Positions 37,494-47,686 are shown, counted from the first letter of the stretch. The stretch: DNA of 64,000 bases from Flavobacterium xanthum (GCF_900142695.1 NZ_FRBU01000014.1:1-64000); one strand, 5' to 3'. Notes: generated by a model not told the origin, from the letters alone. A program made the numbers and translations.

Positions 37494-38564
37494 ATGGACA
37501 AAATTATCCCGTTTACCATCAAAGATCTTGCAAAAATAACCAACCACAGAAGTGGCGAAATAAAATTTGGAGAGAAAATGTTAACCATTCCAAAAGATGC
37601 AGATCCCACTGATTTTTTAAAAAAATGTGAGGCTAAATATGTGCTCTTTGGAATTCCCGAAGATATAGGCATAAGAGCTAATTATGGCAGACCTGGAGCA
37701 GCTTCCGCATGGGATAGTGCGATAAAAAGCATTGCAAACATTCAGCACAATCGTTTTTGTAAAGGCAGTCAACTTGTGGTTCTAGGTCAGCTAGATGTGA
37801 GTGAACTCATGAAAAATGTAGAATCACTAGACTTTAATGATATTGATGACCGTTCTAAATTGAGTCAGCTCGTTGATAAAATTGACAAAGATGTTTCGCA
37901 CATTATTTTTAATTTGGTAAAATTAGGCAAAACACCAATTGTTATAGGCGGCGGACACAATAATTCTTATGGAAATATAAAGGGAACGGCACTCGCCAAA
38001 GGCAAACCTATAAATGCAATTAATTTTGATGCCCATTCTGATTTTAGAATTCTAGAAGGACGGCACAGCGGTAATGGATTTTCGTATGCGTATGAAGAAG
38101 GTTTTTTAAAAAAATATTTTATTTTTGGGTTGCATGAAAACTACACTTCCAAAAGTGTTTTGGATATTATCAAAAAAATCGAAGATCGGGTGCGCTATGC
38201 CACGTATGACAGTATCAGCATTAGAAGAGAAAAGGAATTTGATAAAGAAATGGCACACGCGCTAGAGTTCGTAAATGACGATTTCTTTGGAATTGAAATA
38301 GATCTCGATGCCATTCCAAATATTGCTTGTAGTGCAATGACCATGAGCGGTTTTTCAGTAGAACAACTTCGACAGTTTATTTCGTTTTTTGGCAAAAATA
38401 AAAATGCATCCTATTTGCATATTTGCGAAGGCGCTCCAGATTTAGGAGAAGAAAAAAACAATCACCTTATTGGCAAATTGATAGGATATCTAATTACTGA
38501 TTTCATTAAATCCAACACAATCTCTCCGGTTCAAATTCCAACTTCATTAACTAAAATACTCTAA
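37494..38564 (+). CDS. hutG: Formimidoylglutamase, arginase family
   Basis: This 356-residue ureohydrolase has the manganese ligands of the family: GGGHNNSYGN near residues 152-161, NFDAHSDFRILEGRHSGNG near 180-198, and GIEIDLDAIPNIACSA near 265-280. hutI just upstream supports formimidoylglutamase (formiminoglutamate to glutamate and formamide) over arginase or agmatinase. A TATTTTTG box lies at 37467-37474, 19 bp before the ATG. Confidence 0.85.
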   Translation: MDKIIPFTIKDLAKITNHRSGEIKFGEKMLTIPKDADPTDFLKKCEAKYVLFGIPEDIGIRANYGRPGAASAWDSAIKSIANIQHNRFCKGSQLVVLGQLDVSELMKNVESLDFNDIDDRSKLSQLVDKIDKDVSHIIFNLVKLGKTPIVIGGGHNNSYGNIKGTALAKGKPINAINFDAHSDFRILEGRHSGNGFSYAYEEGFLKKYFIFGLHENYTSKSVLDIIKKIEDRVRYATYDSISIRREKEFDKEMAHALEFVNDDFFGIEIDLDAIPNIACSAMTMSGFSVEQLRQFISFFGKNKNASYLHICEGAPDLGEEKNNHLIGKLIGYLITDFIKSNTISPVQIPTSLTKIL

Positions 38565-38610
38565 AGTAGTGCCTGACGGACCTACAAGCACCCATCAAAA
38601 ATATTAATAC

Positions 38611-38618
38611 TATCTTTG
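38611..38618 (+). promoter_or_regulatory. TATCTTTG -7 element of the DEAD-box helicase gene
   Basis: This TAnnTTTG match sits 45 bp before the helicase ATG. No clear -33 TTG at the right distance. Confidence 0.45.
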
Positions 38619-38663
38619 CAAGACTATCTATGTACCTAATACAAGATAATTAATATCAAAAAT

Positions 38664-39917
38664 ATGTTATTCGAAGATTTACCACTCTCAAAAAGTATAC
38701 AAAGAGCCGTATTTGAACAAGGCTATTTAGAGGCAACTCCAATACAAGAACAAGCAATTCCAATCGTTTTATCTGGAAGAGACATGATTGGTTGTGCTCA
38801 AACTGGAACTGGAAAAACTGCTGCTTTTGCTATTCCAATTATTCATCAACTTCATAGAATCGTAGGTTCGTCTAAAAAAGCAAGCCCAATCCGTGCCTTA
38901 GTTATCACCCCAACTAGAGAATTAGCCGTTCAAATTGGACAAAATTTTGACCAATATGGCAAATACACCAACTTAGTCCAACTTACCATTTTTGGAGGAG
39001 TTTCCCAAGTACCACAAGTAGAAATGCTTAAAAAAGGAATAGACATCCTGATTGCTACGCCAGGACGTTTACTAGATTTGGTAAAGCAAGGGTTCATAGA
39101 TTTAGACCATTTACATACACTAGTTCTTGATGAAGCTGATCAAATGCTGGATATGGGATTTGTAAATGATGTCAAAAAAATTGTAAAGTTGACGCCTAAC
39201 AACAGACAAACACTTTTATTCTCTGCAACAATGCCAATTGCAATAAGAGAGTTGGCGGAGATGTTTTTAAAAGACCCAGCAACAGTTACCGTTTCGCCTG
39301 TTTCATCAACTGCGGAAAATGTAGAACAACGCGTCTATTTTGTTGAAAAAGGAGAAAAGAGAAATTTATTATATCATTTAATAAAAAACGAAAATTTATC
39401 TAATGTTTTAGTTTTTTCAAGAACAAAACATGGAGCTGACAATGTTGTCAAAGCCTTGCGAAAACATGATATTGCTGCCGAAGCTATTCATGGAGATAAG
39501 TCTCAAAATGCAAGACAACGTGTTCTTGATGGTTTCAAAAATAAAGAAATCAAAGTTTTAGTTGCTACTGACATTGCCGCCAGAGGAATTGATATTGACC
39601 AATTACCATTTGTCATCAATTTTGATTTACCAAATATTCCTGAAACGTATGTACATAGAATTGGTAGAACTGGCCGCGCTGGAAATGAAGGTGTTGCCAT
39701 TTCTTTTTGTGGTAAAGATGAGCATCAATATTGGAAAGACATTCAAAAATTAATTAAAGTAGATGTAAAAATAGTAAGTGACCATCCTTATGGTTGGCAT
39801 TCTGGAAGTCCAGAGACTGCCCCTGCATCAAAACAAGGCAACTCTAATCGAAGCGGTGGAGCCCATAAATCAAGAAAATCAGACGCTAGCAAGCAAAACA
39901 AAAAAAGGTGGTATTAA
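38664..39917 (+). CDS. DEAD-box RNA helicase, RhlE-like
   Basis: This 417-residue protein carries all the family motifs in order: Q motif EATPIQEQAIP, AQTGTGKTAAF, PTRELAVQIG, GG/TPGRLLD, VLDEADQMLD, SATMP, FSRTKHGAD, TDIAARGIDI and HRIGRTGRAG. The last ~45 residues are basic and low-complexity (NRSGGAHKSRKSDASKQNKK), as in RhlE-type helicases, and probably bind RNA. It unwinds structured RNA in ribosome assembly, decay or cold adaptation. Confidence 0.93.
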   Translation: MLFEDLPLSKSIQRAVFEQGYLEATPIQEQAIPIVLSGRDMIGCAQTGTGKTAAFAIPIIHQLHRIVGSSKKASPIRALVITPTRELAVQIGQNFDQYGKYTNLVQLTIFGGVSQVPQVEMLKKGIDILIATPGRLLDLVKQGFIDLDHLHTLVLDEADQMLDMGFVNDVKKIVKLTPNNRQTLLFSATMPIAIRELAEMFLKDPATVTVSPVSSTAENVEQRVYFVEKGEKRNLLYHLIKNENLSNVLVFSRTKHGADNVVKALRKHDIAAEAIHGDKSQNARQRVLDGFKNKEIKVLVATDIAARGIDIDQLPFVINFDLPNIPETYVHRIGRTGRAGNEGVAISFCGKDEHQYWKDIQKLIKVDVKIVSDHPYGWHSGSPETAPASKQGNSNRSGGAHKSRKSDASKQNKKRWY

Positions 39918-40012
39918 CACCGTTTTCAACTGTCAGAAATACCTTTTTAACTTTAGTTAAAATACGTAAATAAACGTCAACTATTTGTTTTTCAACGTTT
40001 TGTATTTATTAT

Positions 40013-40045
40013 TTTGGATTAGAATAAATTATATCAGTACATTTG
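40013..40045 (+). promoter_or_regulatory. Promoter of the Hsp20 gene
   Basis: TTTG (40013-40016), a 21-bp spacer and TACATTTG (40038-40045) match the Bacteroidota -33/-7 pair 34 bp before the ATG. No CIRCE-type inverted repeat is seen. Confidence 0.6.
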
Positions 40046-40078
40046 ATTTAAGATATTAAAACAATTAAATACAAAATT

Positions 40079-40531
40079 ATGGAAACTTTAGTTAAAAGAA
40101 ACGGCTTTTTCCCATCAGTAAATACTTTATTTGATGACATCTTTTCAAAAGATGTATTCGATTGGACTGATAAAAATTTCTCCTCCAATGGATCAAATTT
40201 ACCCTCGGTAAATTTGAAAGAAACAGAAAATAAATTAGAAGTGGAATTAGCAGCTCCCGGATTAAAAAAAGAAGATTTTAAAATTGAAATTGACAACAAC
40301 ATGCTAATGATTTCTTCTGAAAAGAAAGTAGAAAAAGAAGAAACTCGAAAAAAAGATAATTATGTTAGAAAAGAGTTTAATTATCAGTCGTTCTATAGAT
40401 CGTTCTCTTTGCCCGAATATGTAGACGAAAGTAAAGTCGAAGCCACTTATAAAGATGGGATTCTACATGTTGAGATTGCCAAAAAACCGGGGATCACGAA
40501 AAAAAAGCATCAAACAATTACAATAAAATAA
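40079..40531 (+). CDS. Small heat-shock protein, Hsp20/alpha-crystallin
   Basis: This 150-residue protein has an alpha-crystallin domain at about residues 38-135: LPSVNLKETENKLEVELAAPG, KKEDFKIEIDNNMLMISSEK and the conserved ATYKDGILHVEIAK (A-x-x-x-n-G-x-L). A short C-terminal tail ends KKHQTITIK with an I-x-I motif for oligomer contacts. It is an ATP-independent chaperone holding unfolded proteins. It is a single gene with its own promoter. Confidence 0.95.
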   Translation: METLVKRNGFFPSVNTLFDDIFSKDVFDWTDKNFSSNGSNLPSVNLKETENKLEVELAAPGLKKEDFKIEIDNNMLMISSEKKVEKEETRKKDNYVRKEFNYQSFYRSFSLPEYVDESKVEATYKDGILHVEIAKKPGITKKKHQTITIK

Positions 40532-40651
40532 AGAGGATTTTCACTTCGAGCCTCTATAACTTTATAATCGTTAAACCTTAAAGCTGTTAAAATAGTTTAG
40601 GGTTTAGCGATTTTATGTTAGATGTAAATTGACAAAGTGATTTCTTAAGTT

Positions 40652-42847
40652 TTAATTAGTGGCTATCAAAATAGCTATAATTTTAAACAATTTGGCAGAA
40701 TCAAATGGTTTAATAATGATGTCATTAATTCCCGCAGAAAGCGCCTCTTCTGTAATTTCAGATTTATCAAATGCGGTTAGTGCAACAATTGGAGTTACTA
40801 TTCCTTTTAAACGAATTTTTCTAGTAGTTTCAAAACCATTTATCAATGGCATATTGATATCCATTAGTATAATATCAAAAAATTCTTTGTCCAAAATTTC
40901 TAGTGCTGCATAGCCATTATCAACAACACTGCACTTGTAGTTATTCTTTTCGATGGTCTTTTTAGTGACCAATTGATTAATGTGATTGTCCTCAACTACT
41001 AGGACATTTATCGTTTGTGGTGCCGTGATATCGACTTGAATATTATTGATGAGTTCAATTGTCTTCGCTGGATTATATTCAAAAGGAATCACAAATTTAA
41101 AAACTGTTCCCTGATCTAGGGCACTTTGAAGTGAAATTGTACTATTAAATAGACCCAATAATTGTTTTACTATAGAAAGACCAAGACCAGTTCCTTGATA
41201 ATCAGTTTCTTTTCTTCCCACTTGAACAAATTTTTCAAAAATCTTTTCCTGATCCTCAGCCGCTATTCCTATGCCGTTATCTTCAATCTTAAACGCTATA
41301 AAATAAGATTTACCTTCTATTTTTTCTAATTTAACATGAATGGTTACTTTACCATTTCTAGTGAATTTCAATGCATTACTGACTAAATTCATAATGATTT
41401 GAGAAAGCCTTAATTTATCACCAATTAGATATTCCGGAATTGCAGCATCAATTTTAACTGCTATACTATTGTTGTTATTTTTAGCCAAAAATGAAAGTGA
41501 ATTTTTGACCATATTAATTTCATCAGATATATTAAAAGTCAAATTTTCCAAAACAATTCTATTATCTTCAATCTTGTTAATTTGTAGAATATCGTTCACT
41601 AATGATAGTAAATATCTGGCGGAAAATTTAAGCGAACTCAAATGTGGACTGTTGGCTAATTCTTTGTGTTCGTCTAGCAACATATTTGTAATTCCTACTA
41701 CTCCATATAAAGGGGTTCGCAATTCATGACTGATCGTTGAAACAAATTGTGACTTTAAAACAGAGGCTTCCTCTGCTTTTTCTTTCGCAATAATTAATGC
41801 TTCATTGGTCTTAGAAAGTGCCGCATTGGATTTTTTTCTGAAATTATTATTTTTGAATAAAGTATAAAGCAGCAATAGTAGCACCAAGGAAATTACCATA
41901 AATAGCACTACAATAGTTTTAGATTTTTCCATTATTTGAAGTTGAGCCTCCTTTTCAATTTCAAATTTATCAATTTCTCTTTTATACTCTTCTAATTGGA
42001 TGTTTATTCCCGCTACATTAGCTTTATCCAGTTTTTCTGTGTTGTAGAGTTCTTCTGTAATTTCATTGTATTTCGAAAGGTTAACATAAGCCGCCTTGTA
42101 ATCCCCTTTCTTCCATAAAAACTTCGAAAATTCTAAATGTGCAAAGGATAAATCTGACTTTTGACTCGATTGATTTCCATCCTTAATGGCATTTAAAAAA
42201 AAAGAAGTCGCTTTTTCATTGTTGCCCTGATGCGCATAGTACATTCCATTGAGCATATTTACGGCTGCAACATTTGATTTATTACCAAATTTTTCATTAT
42301 GCGTATTGATAAATTCTAAATTTGGATATCCCTTTTCGAAATGGCCAACGTCAAAATAAGCCCAAGCAATATTAAGTTTAGTCATAAATATTTGACTACT
42401 GTCTGCTATTTTTTGACTGTATTTAAGCGTCTTTTCGTAGTAATTAATCCCTTTCAGATATTGCTTTTTTTCAAAACAATAGATGTTACCTAAGTTATTA
42501 TTAATTTTATTTTTTAAAGTATCATTTGTGGATTTAGTAGCATAAAGCATGGCCTTGTTATAGAAAAAGATAGCTTTGTCAAATTCAGCGATTTCGGCAT
42601 AATTTGCAGCAATCGTACTGTAAGAAATAGTTGTAGCGAAAAAATCATTAGCTTTAATTGATTTGTGCAGTGCTATTTTAGAAATCTCTAAGGATTTTTC
42701 GAAATTGGCCTCTTTTAAATAACGGGAAGCTTGATTCGTTAATTTTGTAATTTCATTATTGGAAAATGTCTTTGTCTGCGCTACTACACTATCGTTAAAA
42801 AAATTTATAATAAAGAGTGCGAACAAAACAATACGTATCTGATACAT
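40652..42847 (-). CDS. TPR-containing hybrid sensor histidine kinase
   Basis: From ATG 42847 the product is 731 residues with a signal peptide. A TPR-like periplasmic region (about 25-300) includes NNKINNNLGNIYCFEKKQYL. A membrane span follows near 318-338 (TIVVLFMVISLVLLLLLYTL), then a HisKA domain with the phospho-acceptor His in STISHELRTPLYGV near 372. The HATPase has IMNLVSNALKFTR, DNGIGIA and GTGLGLSIV. A receiver domain carries the phospho-Asp in ILMDINMP near 660. Hybrid kinases with outer TPRs are common in Flavobacteria. No separate regulator is adjacent, so the output is unknown. An earlier start at 42904 is less likely because it precedes the signal. Confidence 0.9.
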   Translation of the reverse strand: MYQIRIVLFALFIINFFNDSVVAQTKTFSNNEITKLTNQASRYLKEANFEKSLEISKIALHKSIKANDFFATTISYSTIAANYAEIAEFDKAIFFYNKAMLYATKSTNDTLKNKINNNLGNIYCFEKKQYLKGINYYEKTLKYSQKIADSSQIFMTKLNIAWAYFDVGHFEKGYPNLEFINTHNEKFGNKSNVAAVNMLNGMYYAHQGNNEKATSFFLNAIKDGNQSSQKSDLSFAHLEFSKFLWKKGDYKAAYVNLSKYNEITEELYNTEKLDKANVAGINIQLEEYKREIDKFEIEKEAQLQIMEKSKTIVVLFMVISLVLLLLLYTLFKNNNFRKKSNAALSKTNEALIIAKEKAEEASVLKSQFVSTISHELRTPLYGVVGITNMLLDEHKELANSPHLSSLKFSARYLLSLVNDILQINKIEDNRIVLENLTFNISDEINMVKNSLSFLAKNNNNSIAVKIDAAIPEYLIGDKLRLSQIIMNLVSNALKFTRNGKVTIHVKLEKIEGKSYFIAFKIEDNGIGIAAEDQEKIFEKFVQVGRKETDYQGTGLGLSIVKQLLGLFNSTISLQSALDQGTVFKFVIPFEYNPAKTIELINNIQVDITAPQTINVLVVEDNHINQLVTKKTIEKNNYKCSVVDNGYAALEILDKEFFDIILMDINMPLINGFETTRKIRLKGIVTPIVALTAFDKSEITEEALSAGINDIIIKPFDSAKLFKIIAILIATN

Positions 42848-42968
42848 AACCAATTGAGTTTTATCAAATATACATTTTATTAATAAAAATAAATATAAAA
42901 ACACTTCTTTTTACTTAAAATGAATAGTATAATTTTGAAATACGGAATTACTTTAGAATTTTTTAAAT

Positions 42969-43000
42969 AAAAAAAACCTATTCTCCTCAGGGAATAGGTT
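42969..43000 (-). terminator. Terminator of the DAACS symporter gene
   Basis: AACCTATTC (42975-42983) pairs with GAATAGGTT (42992-43000), and the minus strand continues into a T run. Confidence 0.8.
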
Positions 43001-43025
43001 TAGTATGTATTACTTCGTCAAGTTA

Positions 43026-44306
43026 TTACTCAATAACAGCCGTTTCTGTTTCAGTATCACCTTCCCATTTTCCTACAACTGATGTTGCTAATGCGTTTCC
43101 TAAAACATTGGTTGCACTACGAAACATATCGCAAAAATGATCAATAGGTAGAATCAAAGCAATTCCTTCGATAGGTATGTCGAACATGCCACAGGTTGCG
43201 GCAACGACTACTAAGCTGGCTCTTGGAACTCCTGCAATCCCTTTACTGGTTAGCATCAAAACTAAAAGCATTGTCATTTGTGTTCCCAAATCTAAATCAA
43301 TACCGTACGCTTGAGCAATAAATATACTGGCAAAAGTCATGTACATCATACTTCCGTCCAAGTTAAAAGAATAACCCAGGGGCAACATAAAAGAAACAAT
43401 TCTGTCTTTGACGCCAAAGCGTTCTAACTCTTCCGTTAATTTTGGAAAAACAGCTTCGCTGCTAGTAGTTCCAAAAGCAATGATTAATGGACTAACTATT
43501 CTTTTCAGTAAAACGGTCATTCTACTTTTTAGAAAAATATAACCGACAATTATTAATACCACCCAAAGGGAGGAAATTCCAATTAAAAAGGAACCGAAAA
43601 ACTTGAAATAAGTAATTGCTAATTCCTGAAAATCACGTACAGCAAAAACTCCTGCTATAGCTCCAAATACTCCAATTGGTGCAAACTTCATTACATAGTT
43701 AACCATTTTAAGGACAATATGAGATGTTTTCTCTAAAGCATTTGTAACTGGCTTTACATAATCTCCTAATGAAGCAGCTGCTAGACCAAAGAAAATGGAG
43801 AAAATTACAATTTGTAAAATTTCATTAGTAGCCAAGGCCTCAAAGATACTTTTGGGTACAATATGTTCAATAAAATTTTCAAAAGATATATTTTGTGTTT
43901 TAGCAGTTACTTCTGAAGCAGAGGCTAAATCGATACTTGGTAAATTAAGTCCAACTCCTGGTTTAAGGGTATTGACAAAAAACATACCTAACAACAAGGA
44001 AACAAACGAGGCGGTAAAAAACCAACCCATCGCCTTACCACCAATCCTTCCTACTGCTTTAATGTCTCCAAGCTTAGCAATTCCCACAACCAAAGTCGTA
44101 AAAACTAAAGGAGAAATAATCATTTGAACTAAACGAATAAAGATGGTTGCTAAGATGTTTATTTTTTTACTAAAGGCTTTTGCATCTTCTGGTGAAATCC
44201 AATTGTGTATGACAATACCCAAAATAGCACCTAAGACCATAGCTATTAATATTTGTCCTGTTAATCCTGCAAAAAAAGAAGGCTTCTTCGTTGTAATTGT
44301 ATTCAT
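43026..44306 (-). CDS. Dicarboxylate/amino acid:cation symporter (DAACS, GltP/DctA type)
   Basis: This 426-residue transporter with about eight membrane spans and two re-entrant hairpins carries the family landmarks: serine-rich AFGTTSSEAVFPKLTEEL, SFNLDGSMMYMTFASIF, and the substrate motif TSKGIAGVPRASLVV with IPIEGIALILPIDHFCDMFRSATNVLGNA. The stretch PIDHFCDMxRSxxNV is conserved for cation and carboxylate binding. It imports glutamate, aspartate or C4-dicarboxylates with protons or sodium; the exact substrate is undecided. Confidence 0.93.
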   Translation of the reverse strand: MNTITTKKPSFFAGLTGQILIAMVLGAILGIVIHNWISPEDAKAFSKKINILATIFIRLVQMIISPLVFTTLVVGIAKLGDIKAVGRIGGKAMGWFFTASFVSLLLGMFFVNTLKPGVGLNLPSIDLASASEVTAKTQNISFENFIEHIVPKSIFEALATNEILQIVIFSIFFGLAAASLGDYVKPVTNALEKTSHIVLKMVNYVMKFAPIGVFGAIAGVFAVRDFQELAITYFKFFGSFLIGISSLWVVLIIVGYIFLKSRMTVLLKRIVSPLIIAFGTTSSEAVFPKLTEELERFGVKDRIVSFMLPLGYSFNLDGSMMYMTFASIFIAQAYGIDLDLGTQMTMLLVLMLTSKGIAGVPRASLVVVAATCGMFDIPIEGIALILPIDHFCDMFRSATNVLGNALATSVVGKWEGDTETETAVIE

Positions 44307-44413
44307 TAAAAGTAGGTGTTAGTTTTAAATTAGCCCTTGTTGTAGTATTCTTTCTTACTTAAATCTTAGTAATAAAGGTTATTTCAAAATAGGGAAAAAG
44401 CTAAAAATTAGTA

Positions 44414-45472
44414 TTAATATGTTTTGTTTATCAAATAAAAATCAGCTAGAACAATGGCAGCCATTGCCTCAACAATAGGAACAGCTCTTGGAACAACACA
44501 AGGATCATGACGTCCCTTTCCTGTCATCTCAGTAATATTCCCTTTATTGTCTAGCGATTCCTGTTTTTGCATGATTGTTGCCACAGGCTTAAAAGCTACA
44601 CGAAAGTAGATATCCATCCCATTGCTGATACCACCTTGAATCCCCCCGGAAAGATTAGTCTTAGTGGATCCATCAGGATTATATAAATCGTTGTGTTCAC
44701 TGCCCTTCATTTTAGCACCACAGAAGCCGCTTCCAAACTCGAATCCTTTTACTGCATTTATAGAGAGCATGGCTTTACCGAGTTCAGCATGGAGTTTGTC
44801 AAAAACTGGTTCTCCGAGTCCGATGGGTACATTTTGAATTACACACGTTACGGTTCCGCCTACTGTATCTCCTTGTTTCCTAATATCGCGAATATACTCT
44901 TCCATCACTACTGCCATTTCTGGATCAGGACACCGAACAGGATTATTCTCTGTCATTGAAAAGTCTAAATCTTGGTAAGGTTTTTCTAAAAAAATAGGAC
45001 CTACAGAAGAAACGTAAGCATTAATTTTAATTTGCGGTAACATTTGTTTGGCAATTGCACCAGCAACTACTCTACTAGCAGTTTCACGCGCTGAACTACG
45101 TCCTCCACCACGGTAATCACGAACTCCATACTTTTGATCGTATACATAGTCAGCATGACTAGGCCTGTAATTGTCTTTGATGTGGGAATAATCATCAGAT
45201 TTCTGATTGGTGTTGGGAATGATAAAACCTATTGGAGTTCCAGTAGATTTACCTTCAAAAATTCCAGAGAGGAATTGAACATCGTCTGGCTCTTTACGTT
45301 GCGTAACTATTGCCGATTGACCGGGCTTTCTTCTAGACATTTCGAATTGAATGGCTTCCAAATCTATTGTTATTCCCGGAGGACAACCGTCAATTATTCC
45401 GCCTAAAGCTTCACCATGAGATTCTCCAAAAGTTGTTATTCTAAATAGTGTTCCGTAGCTATTTCCTGCCAT
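44414..45472 (-). CDS. aroC: Chorismate synthase
   Basis: From ATG 45472 the product is 352 residues starting [20 protein letters not shown], the exact family N-terminus. A longer frame starting at 45547 would cross the promoter. Further signatures are [20 protein letters not shown], the FMN site region [11 protein letters not shown] and [18 protein letters not shown]. It makes chorismate from EPSP, the last shared step to aromatic amino acids. It is a single gene in this window. Confidence 0.96.
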   Translation of the reverse strand: MAGNSYGTLFRITTFGESHGEALGGIIDGCPPGITIDLEAIQFEMSRRKPGQSAIVTQRKEPDDVQFLSGIFEGKSTGTPIGFIIPNTNQKSDDYSHIKDNYRPSHADYVYDQKYGVRDYRGGGRSSARETASRVVAGAIAKQMLPQIKINAYVSSVGPIFLEKPYQDLDFSMTENNPVRCPDPEMAVVMEEYIRDIRKQGDTVGGTVTCVIQNVPIGLGEPVFDKLHAELGKAMLSINAVKGFEFGSGFCGAKMKGSEHNDLYNPDGSTKTNLSGGIQGGISNGMDIYFRVAFKPVATIMQKQESLDNKGNITEMTGKGRHDPCVVPRAVPIVEAMAAIVLADFYLINKTY

Positions 45473-45488
45473 TATAATTAGTTTTGAA

Positions 45489-45517
45489 CAAAAGTACCAT
45501 TTTAGATTAAGGTTCAA
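45489..45517 (-). promoter_or_regulatory. Promoter of aroC
   Basis: On the minus strand TTG (45515-45517), an 18-bp spacer and TACTTTTG (45489-45496) lie 16 bp before the aroC ATG, which also fixes that start codon. Confidence 0.65.
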
Positions 45518-45655
45518 AAGTTTAAAGTTTAAAGTTTTAAGAAACAATTCACATTTATTATTATAAAATTAATATTGTATTAGATTTCTTAACCTTTATT
45601 TCTATTTCATTTGCTAATAATTCGATTATTTTGGTAAACCTAAAATCCAAATGCC

Positions 45656-46462
45656 TTGAAAAAAAGAAAAGTAGAACTAGTGGTCCTTTCCGATGTACAT
45701 TTGGGAACTTTTGGCAGCCATGCCGATGCACTTTACAATTATTTAGCAACCATTAAACCTAAAATTTTAGTACTAAATGGTGATATTATTGATATTTGGC
45801 AATTTAGAAAATCTTATTTTCCTCAGGCACATCTAAAAGTCATACAAAAAATAATCAGTTTTGCTTCAAAAGGAACTAAAGTCTATTATATAACTGGTAA
45901 TCATGACGAAATGCTTCGAAAATTTAGTGACATGAGTATGGGTAATTTTGAATTACGTGACAAATTAGTATTGGATCTAGATGGCAAAAAAGCCTGGATC
46001 TTTCACGGTGATGTTTTTGATGCCTCGGTACAACATTCCAAATGGATTGCTAAATTGGGTGGCTTGGGCTACGACTATCTCATTCTTTTAAATCGTTTTG
46101 TTAATTGGTGTTTATTGAAAATAGGAAAAGAGCCCTACTCTTTTTCAAAGAAAATAAAGGCTAGTGTAAAGAAAGCGGTCAAACACATCTCTGATTTTGA
46201 GGAAACAGCTACCGATTTAGCAATCGAAAACAAATATGACTACGTAGTTTGCGGTCACATTCACGAACCTAAAATAATCAAAAAGGAAAATAAAAACGGC
46301 ACTACACTTTACTTAAATTCAGGGGATTGGGTTGAAAACTTAACGGCATTAGAATACAATAAAAAACGCTGGAAATTATTTCATTATTCAGAAATGAATT
46401 ATGTAGCAGAAGAAAATCTTTTTGAAATGGAAGACATATTAAGTTATCAAACATTTGTATAA
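45656..46462 (+). CDS. LpxH-like UDP-2,3-diacylglucosamine diphosphatase / metallophosphoesterase
   Basis: This 268-residue calcineurin-like phosphoesterase has the five metal motifs: LSDVHLG (11-17), LNGDIIDIWQF, ITGNHDEMLRKF, FHGDVFD, and GHIHEPKI near 202. DIWQF and the GNHD-E arrangement fit the LpxH/LpxH2 group that cleaves UDP-diacylglucosamine in lipid A synthesis. The only usable start is TTG 45656, since the nearby ATG is out of frame. Assignment to LpxH over a generic phosphoesterase is likely but not certain. Confidence 0.8.
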   Translation: MKKRKVELVVLSDVHLGTFGSHADALYNYLATIKPKILVLNGDIIDIWQFRKSYFPQAHLKVIQKIISFASKGTKVYYITGNHDEMLRKFSDMSMGNFELRDKLVLDLDGKKAWIFHGDVFDASVQHSKWIAKLGGLGYDYLILLNRFVNWCLLKIGKEPYSFSKKIKASVKKAVKHISDFEETATDLAIENKYDYVVCGHIHEPKIIKKENKNGTTLYLNSGDWVENLTALEYNKKRWKLFHYSEMNYVAEENLFEMEDILSYQTFV

Positions 46463-46587
46463 GCCCAATTTCCAAAACAGAACATCAAACTGTATTGCTC
46501 TTTTTAAGCCAATTCCATTTATCAATAATGTGGTAATTATATAACTTTTCTATATAATTTTATAATCAATATCGTGAACTTAAGAGC

Positions 46588-46595
46588 TACATTTG
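46588..46595 (+). promoter_or_regulatory. TACATTTG -7 element of the small barrel gene
   Basis: This TAnnTTTG match sits 19 bp before the ATG at 46615; no clear -33 TTG. Confidence 0.5.
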
Positions 46596-46614
46596 TACCT
46601 ATAAAAATTTACTT

Positions 46615-47127
46615 ATGAAAAAAATTATTTTATCAGCAATAATGTTAATGGGATTAGCATTTACCGCACAAGCGCAGGATATTTCAAAAAATGCTATAGG
46701 TTTACGTTTTGGAAGCAACGGTGGATTTGGAACTGAAATTTCATACCAAAGAGGTTTATCTGATAACAACAGACTTGAATTAGATTTAGGTTGGAGAAGC
46801 AGAAAAGATTACAACAATGATAACTATGATGACAATGCTATCAAACTTACAGGTTTATACCAATGGGTATGGAATATTGAAGGTGGTTTCAACTGGTACG
46901 CAGGTATTGGTGGAGGTGTAGGAAGCTACAACAGAGACTATTATGATAACAGAGACTATAACAATGACGTTTTCGCATTTGCTGCTGGAGATATCGGTCT
47001 TGAATACAACTTTGATTTCCCATTATTAGTGTCTATCGATTTCAGACCTGAATTTGGTGGAAATGGAGGATACTACAAAAATAATTATGGTTCTGATGTA
47101 GCTTTAGCGCTTAGATATCAGTTCTAA
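46615..47127 (+). CDS. Small outer-membrane beta-barrel protein
   Basis: This 170-residue precursor has a signal peptide (LSAIMLMGLAFTAQAQ). The mature part is made of alternating amphipathic strands (AIGLRFGSNGGFGTEISYQR, LELDLGWRSR, FNWYAGIGGGVGSY, SIDFRPEFGG) and ends ALALRYQF with a terminal Phe, as in outer-membrane barrels. Loops are unusually rich in Asn, Asp and Tyr (NRDYYDNRDYNNDVF). About eight strands would fit an OmpX/OmpA-size barrel. Its own promoter and strong terminator suggest an abundant single-gene product. The function is unknown. Confidence 0.8.
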   Translation: MKKIILSAIMLMGLAFTAQAQDISKNAIGLRFGSNGGFGTEISYQRGLSDNNRLELDLGWRSRKDYNNDNYDDNAIKLTGLYQWVWNIEGGFNWYAGIGGGVGSYNRDYYDNRDYNNDVFAFAAGDIGLEYNFDFPLLVSIDFRPEFGGNGGYYKNNYGSDVALALRYQF

Positions 47128-47145
47128 TATTAGTAGTTTTTTTAT

Positions 47146-47180
47146 AAAAGGGGCTGTTCAAATTGAACAGCCCCTTTTTT
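47146..47180. terminator. Bidirectional terminator after the barrel gene
   Basis: GGGGCTGTTCAA (47150-47161) and TTGAACAGCCCC (47163-47174) form a perfect 12-bp stem followed by seven T. It serves both convergent genes. Confidence 0.9.
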
Positions 47181-47608
47181 TATTTAAATATAATTTCTTT
47201 TTTAGAATTTATTTTAACCACACAAAAAGGAGTAGTTACTGATTGTGTAACCATACTGCCTGTTTTAGGATTTGTTTCTTTAACAGTTACCACAATATTT
47301 TTATCGGTTTCCGTTACAGTCTCAATTCCTATAGCATATCCGCCCGTAGCCTTCTCGCCCATATTCAAAATAATAAAATTAGAGTTCTGAACCTCATTCG
47401 CACTAATCTTATGTTTTAAACTTTCATCATTTTGCAGCATTTTAATTTCATTTGGCTCAGAAAGTATCTCAAAAAAACGAATGCTTGCTCCACCATTTGT
47501 TTGCTGAGTCAAGACTTCGTATAATTTAGTTGCATCAGCACTTTTAACAGCTGTTGTACCGCAAGCAGCGAGCGTTAGGACAAACAGTGACAAAATTGTT
47601 TTTTTCAT
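47180..47608 (-). CDS. Lipoprotein with PrcB-like C-terminal domain
   Basis: ATG 47608 gives 142 residues with a lipobox (LFVLTLAAC); a start 15 codons earlier would bury it. The C-terminal half ANEVQNSNFIILNMGEKATGGYAIGIETV and KETNPKTGSMVTQSVTTPFCVVKI resembles the PrcB_C domain, whose hallmark is the MGEKxTGGY stretch. PrcB was described as a partner of the PrcA protease of Treponema; here no such protease is adjacent. Role unknown. Confidence 0.7.
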   Translation of the reverse strand: MKKTILSLFVLTLAACGTTAVKSADATKLYEVLTQQTNGGASIRFFEILSEPNEIKMLQNDESLKHKISANEVQNSNFIILNMGEKATGGYAIGIETVTETDKNIVVTVKETNPKTGSMVTQSVTTPFCVVKINSKKEIIFK

Positions 47609-47686
47609 TATTCTTTTTTTACGGTTGAATCCAATATGTTTCTTAAAGCCCATGAACTATTACAGTCCCAACTAAATCAGTATATT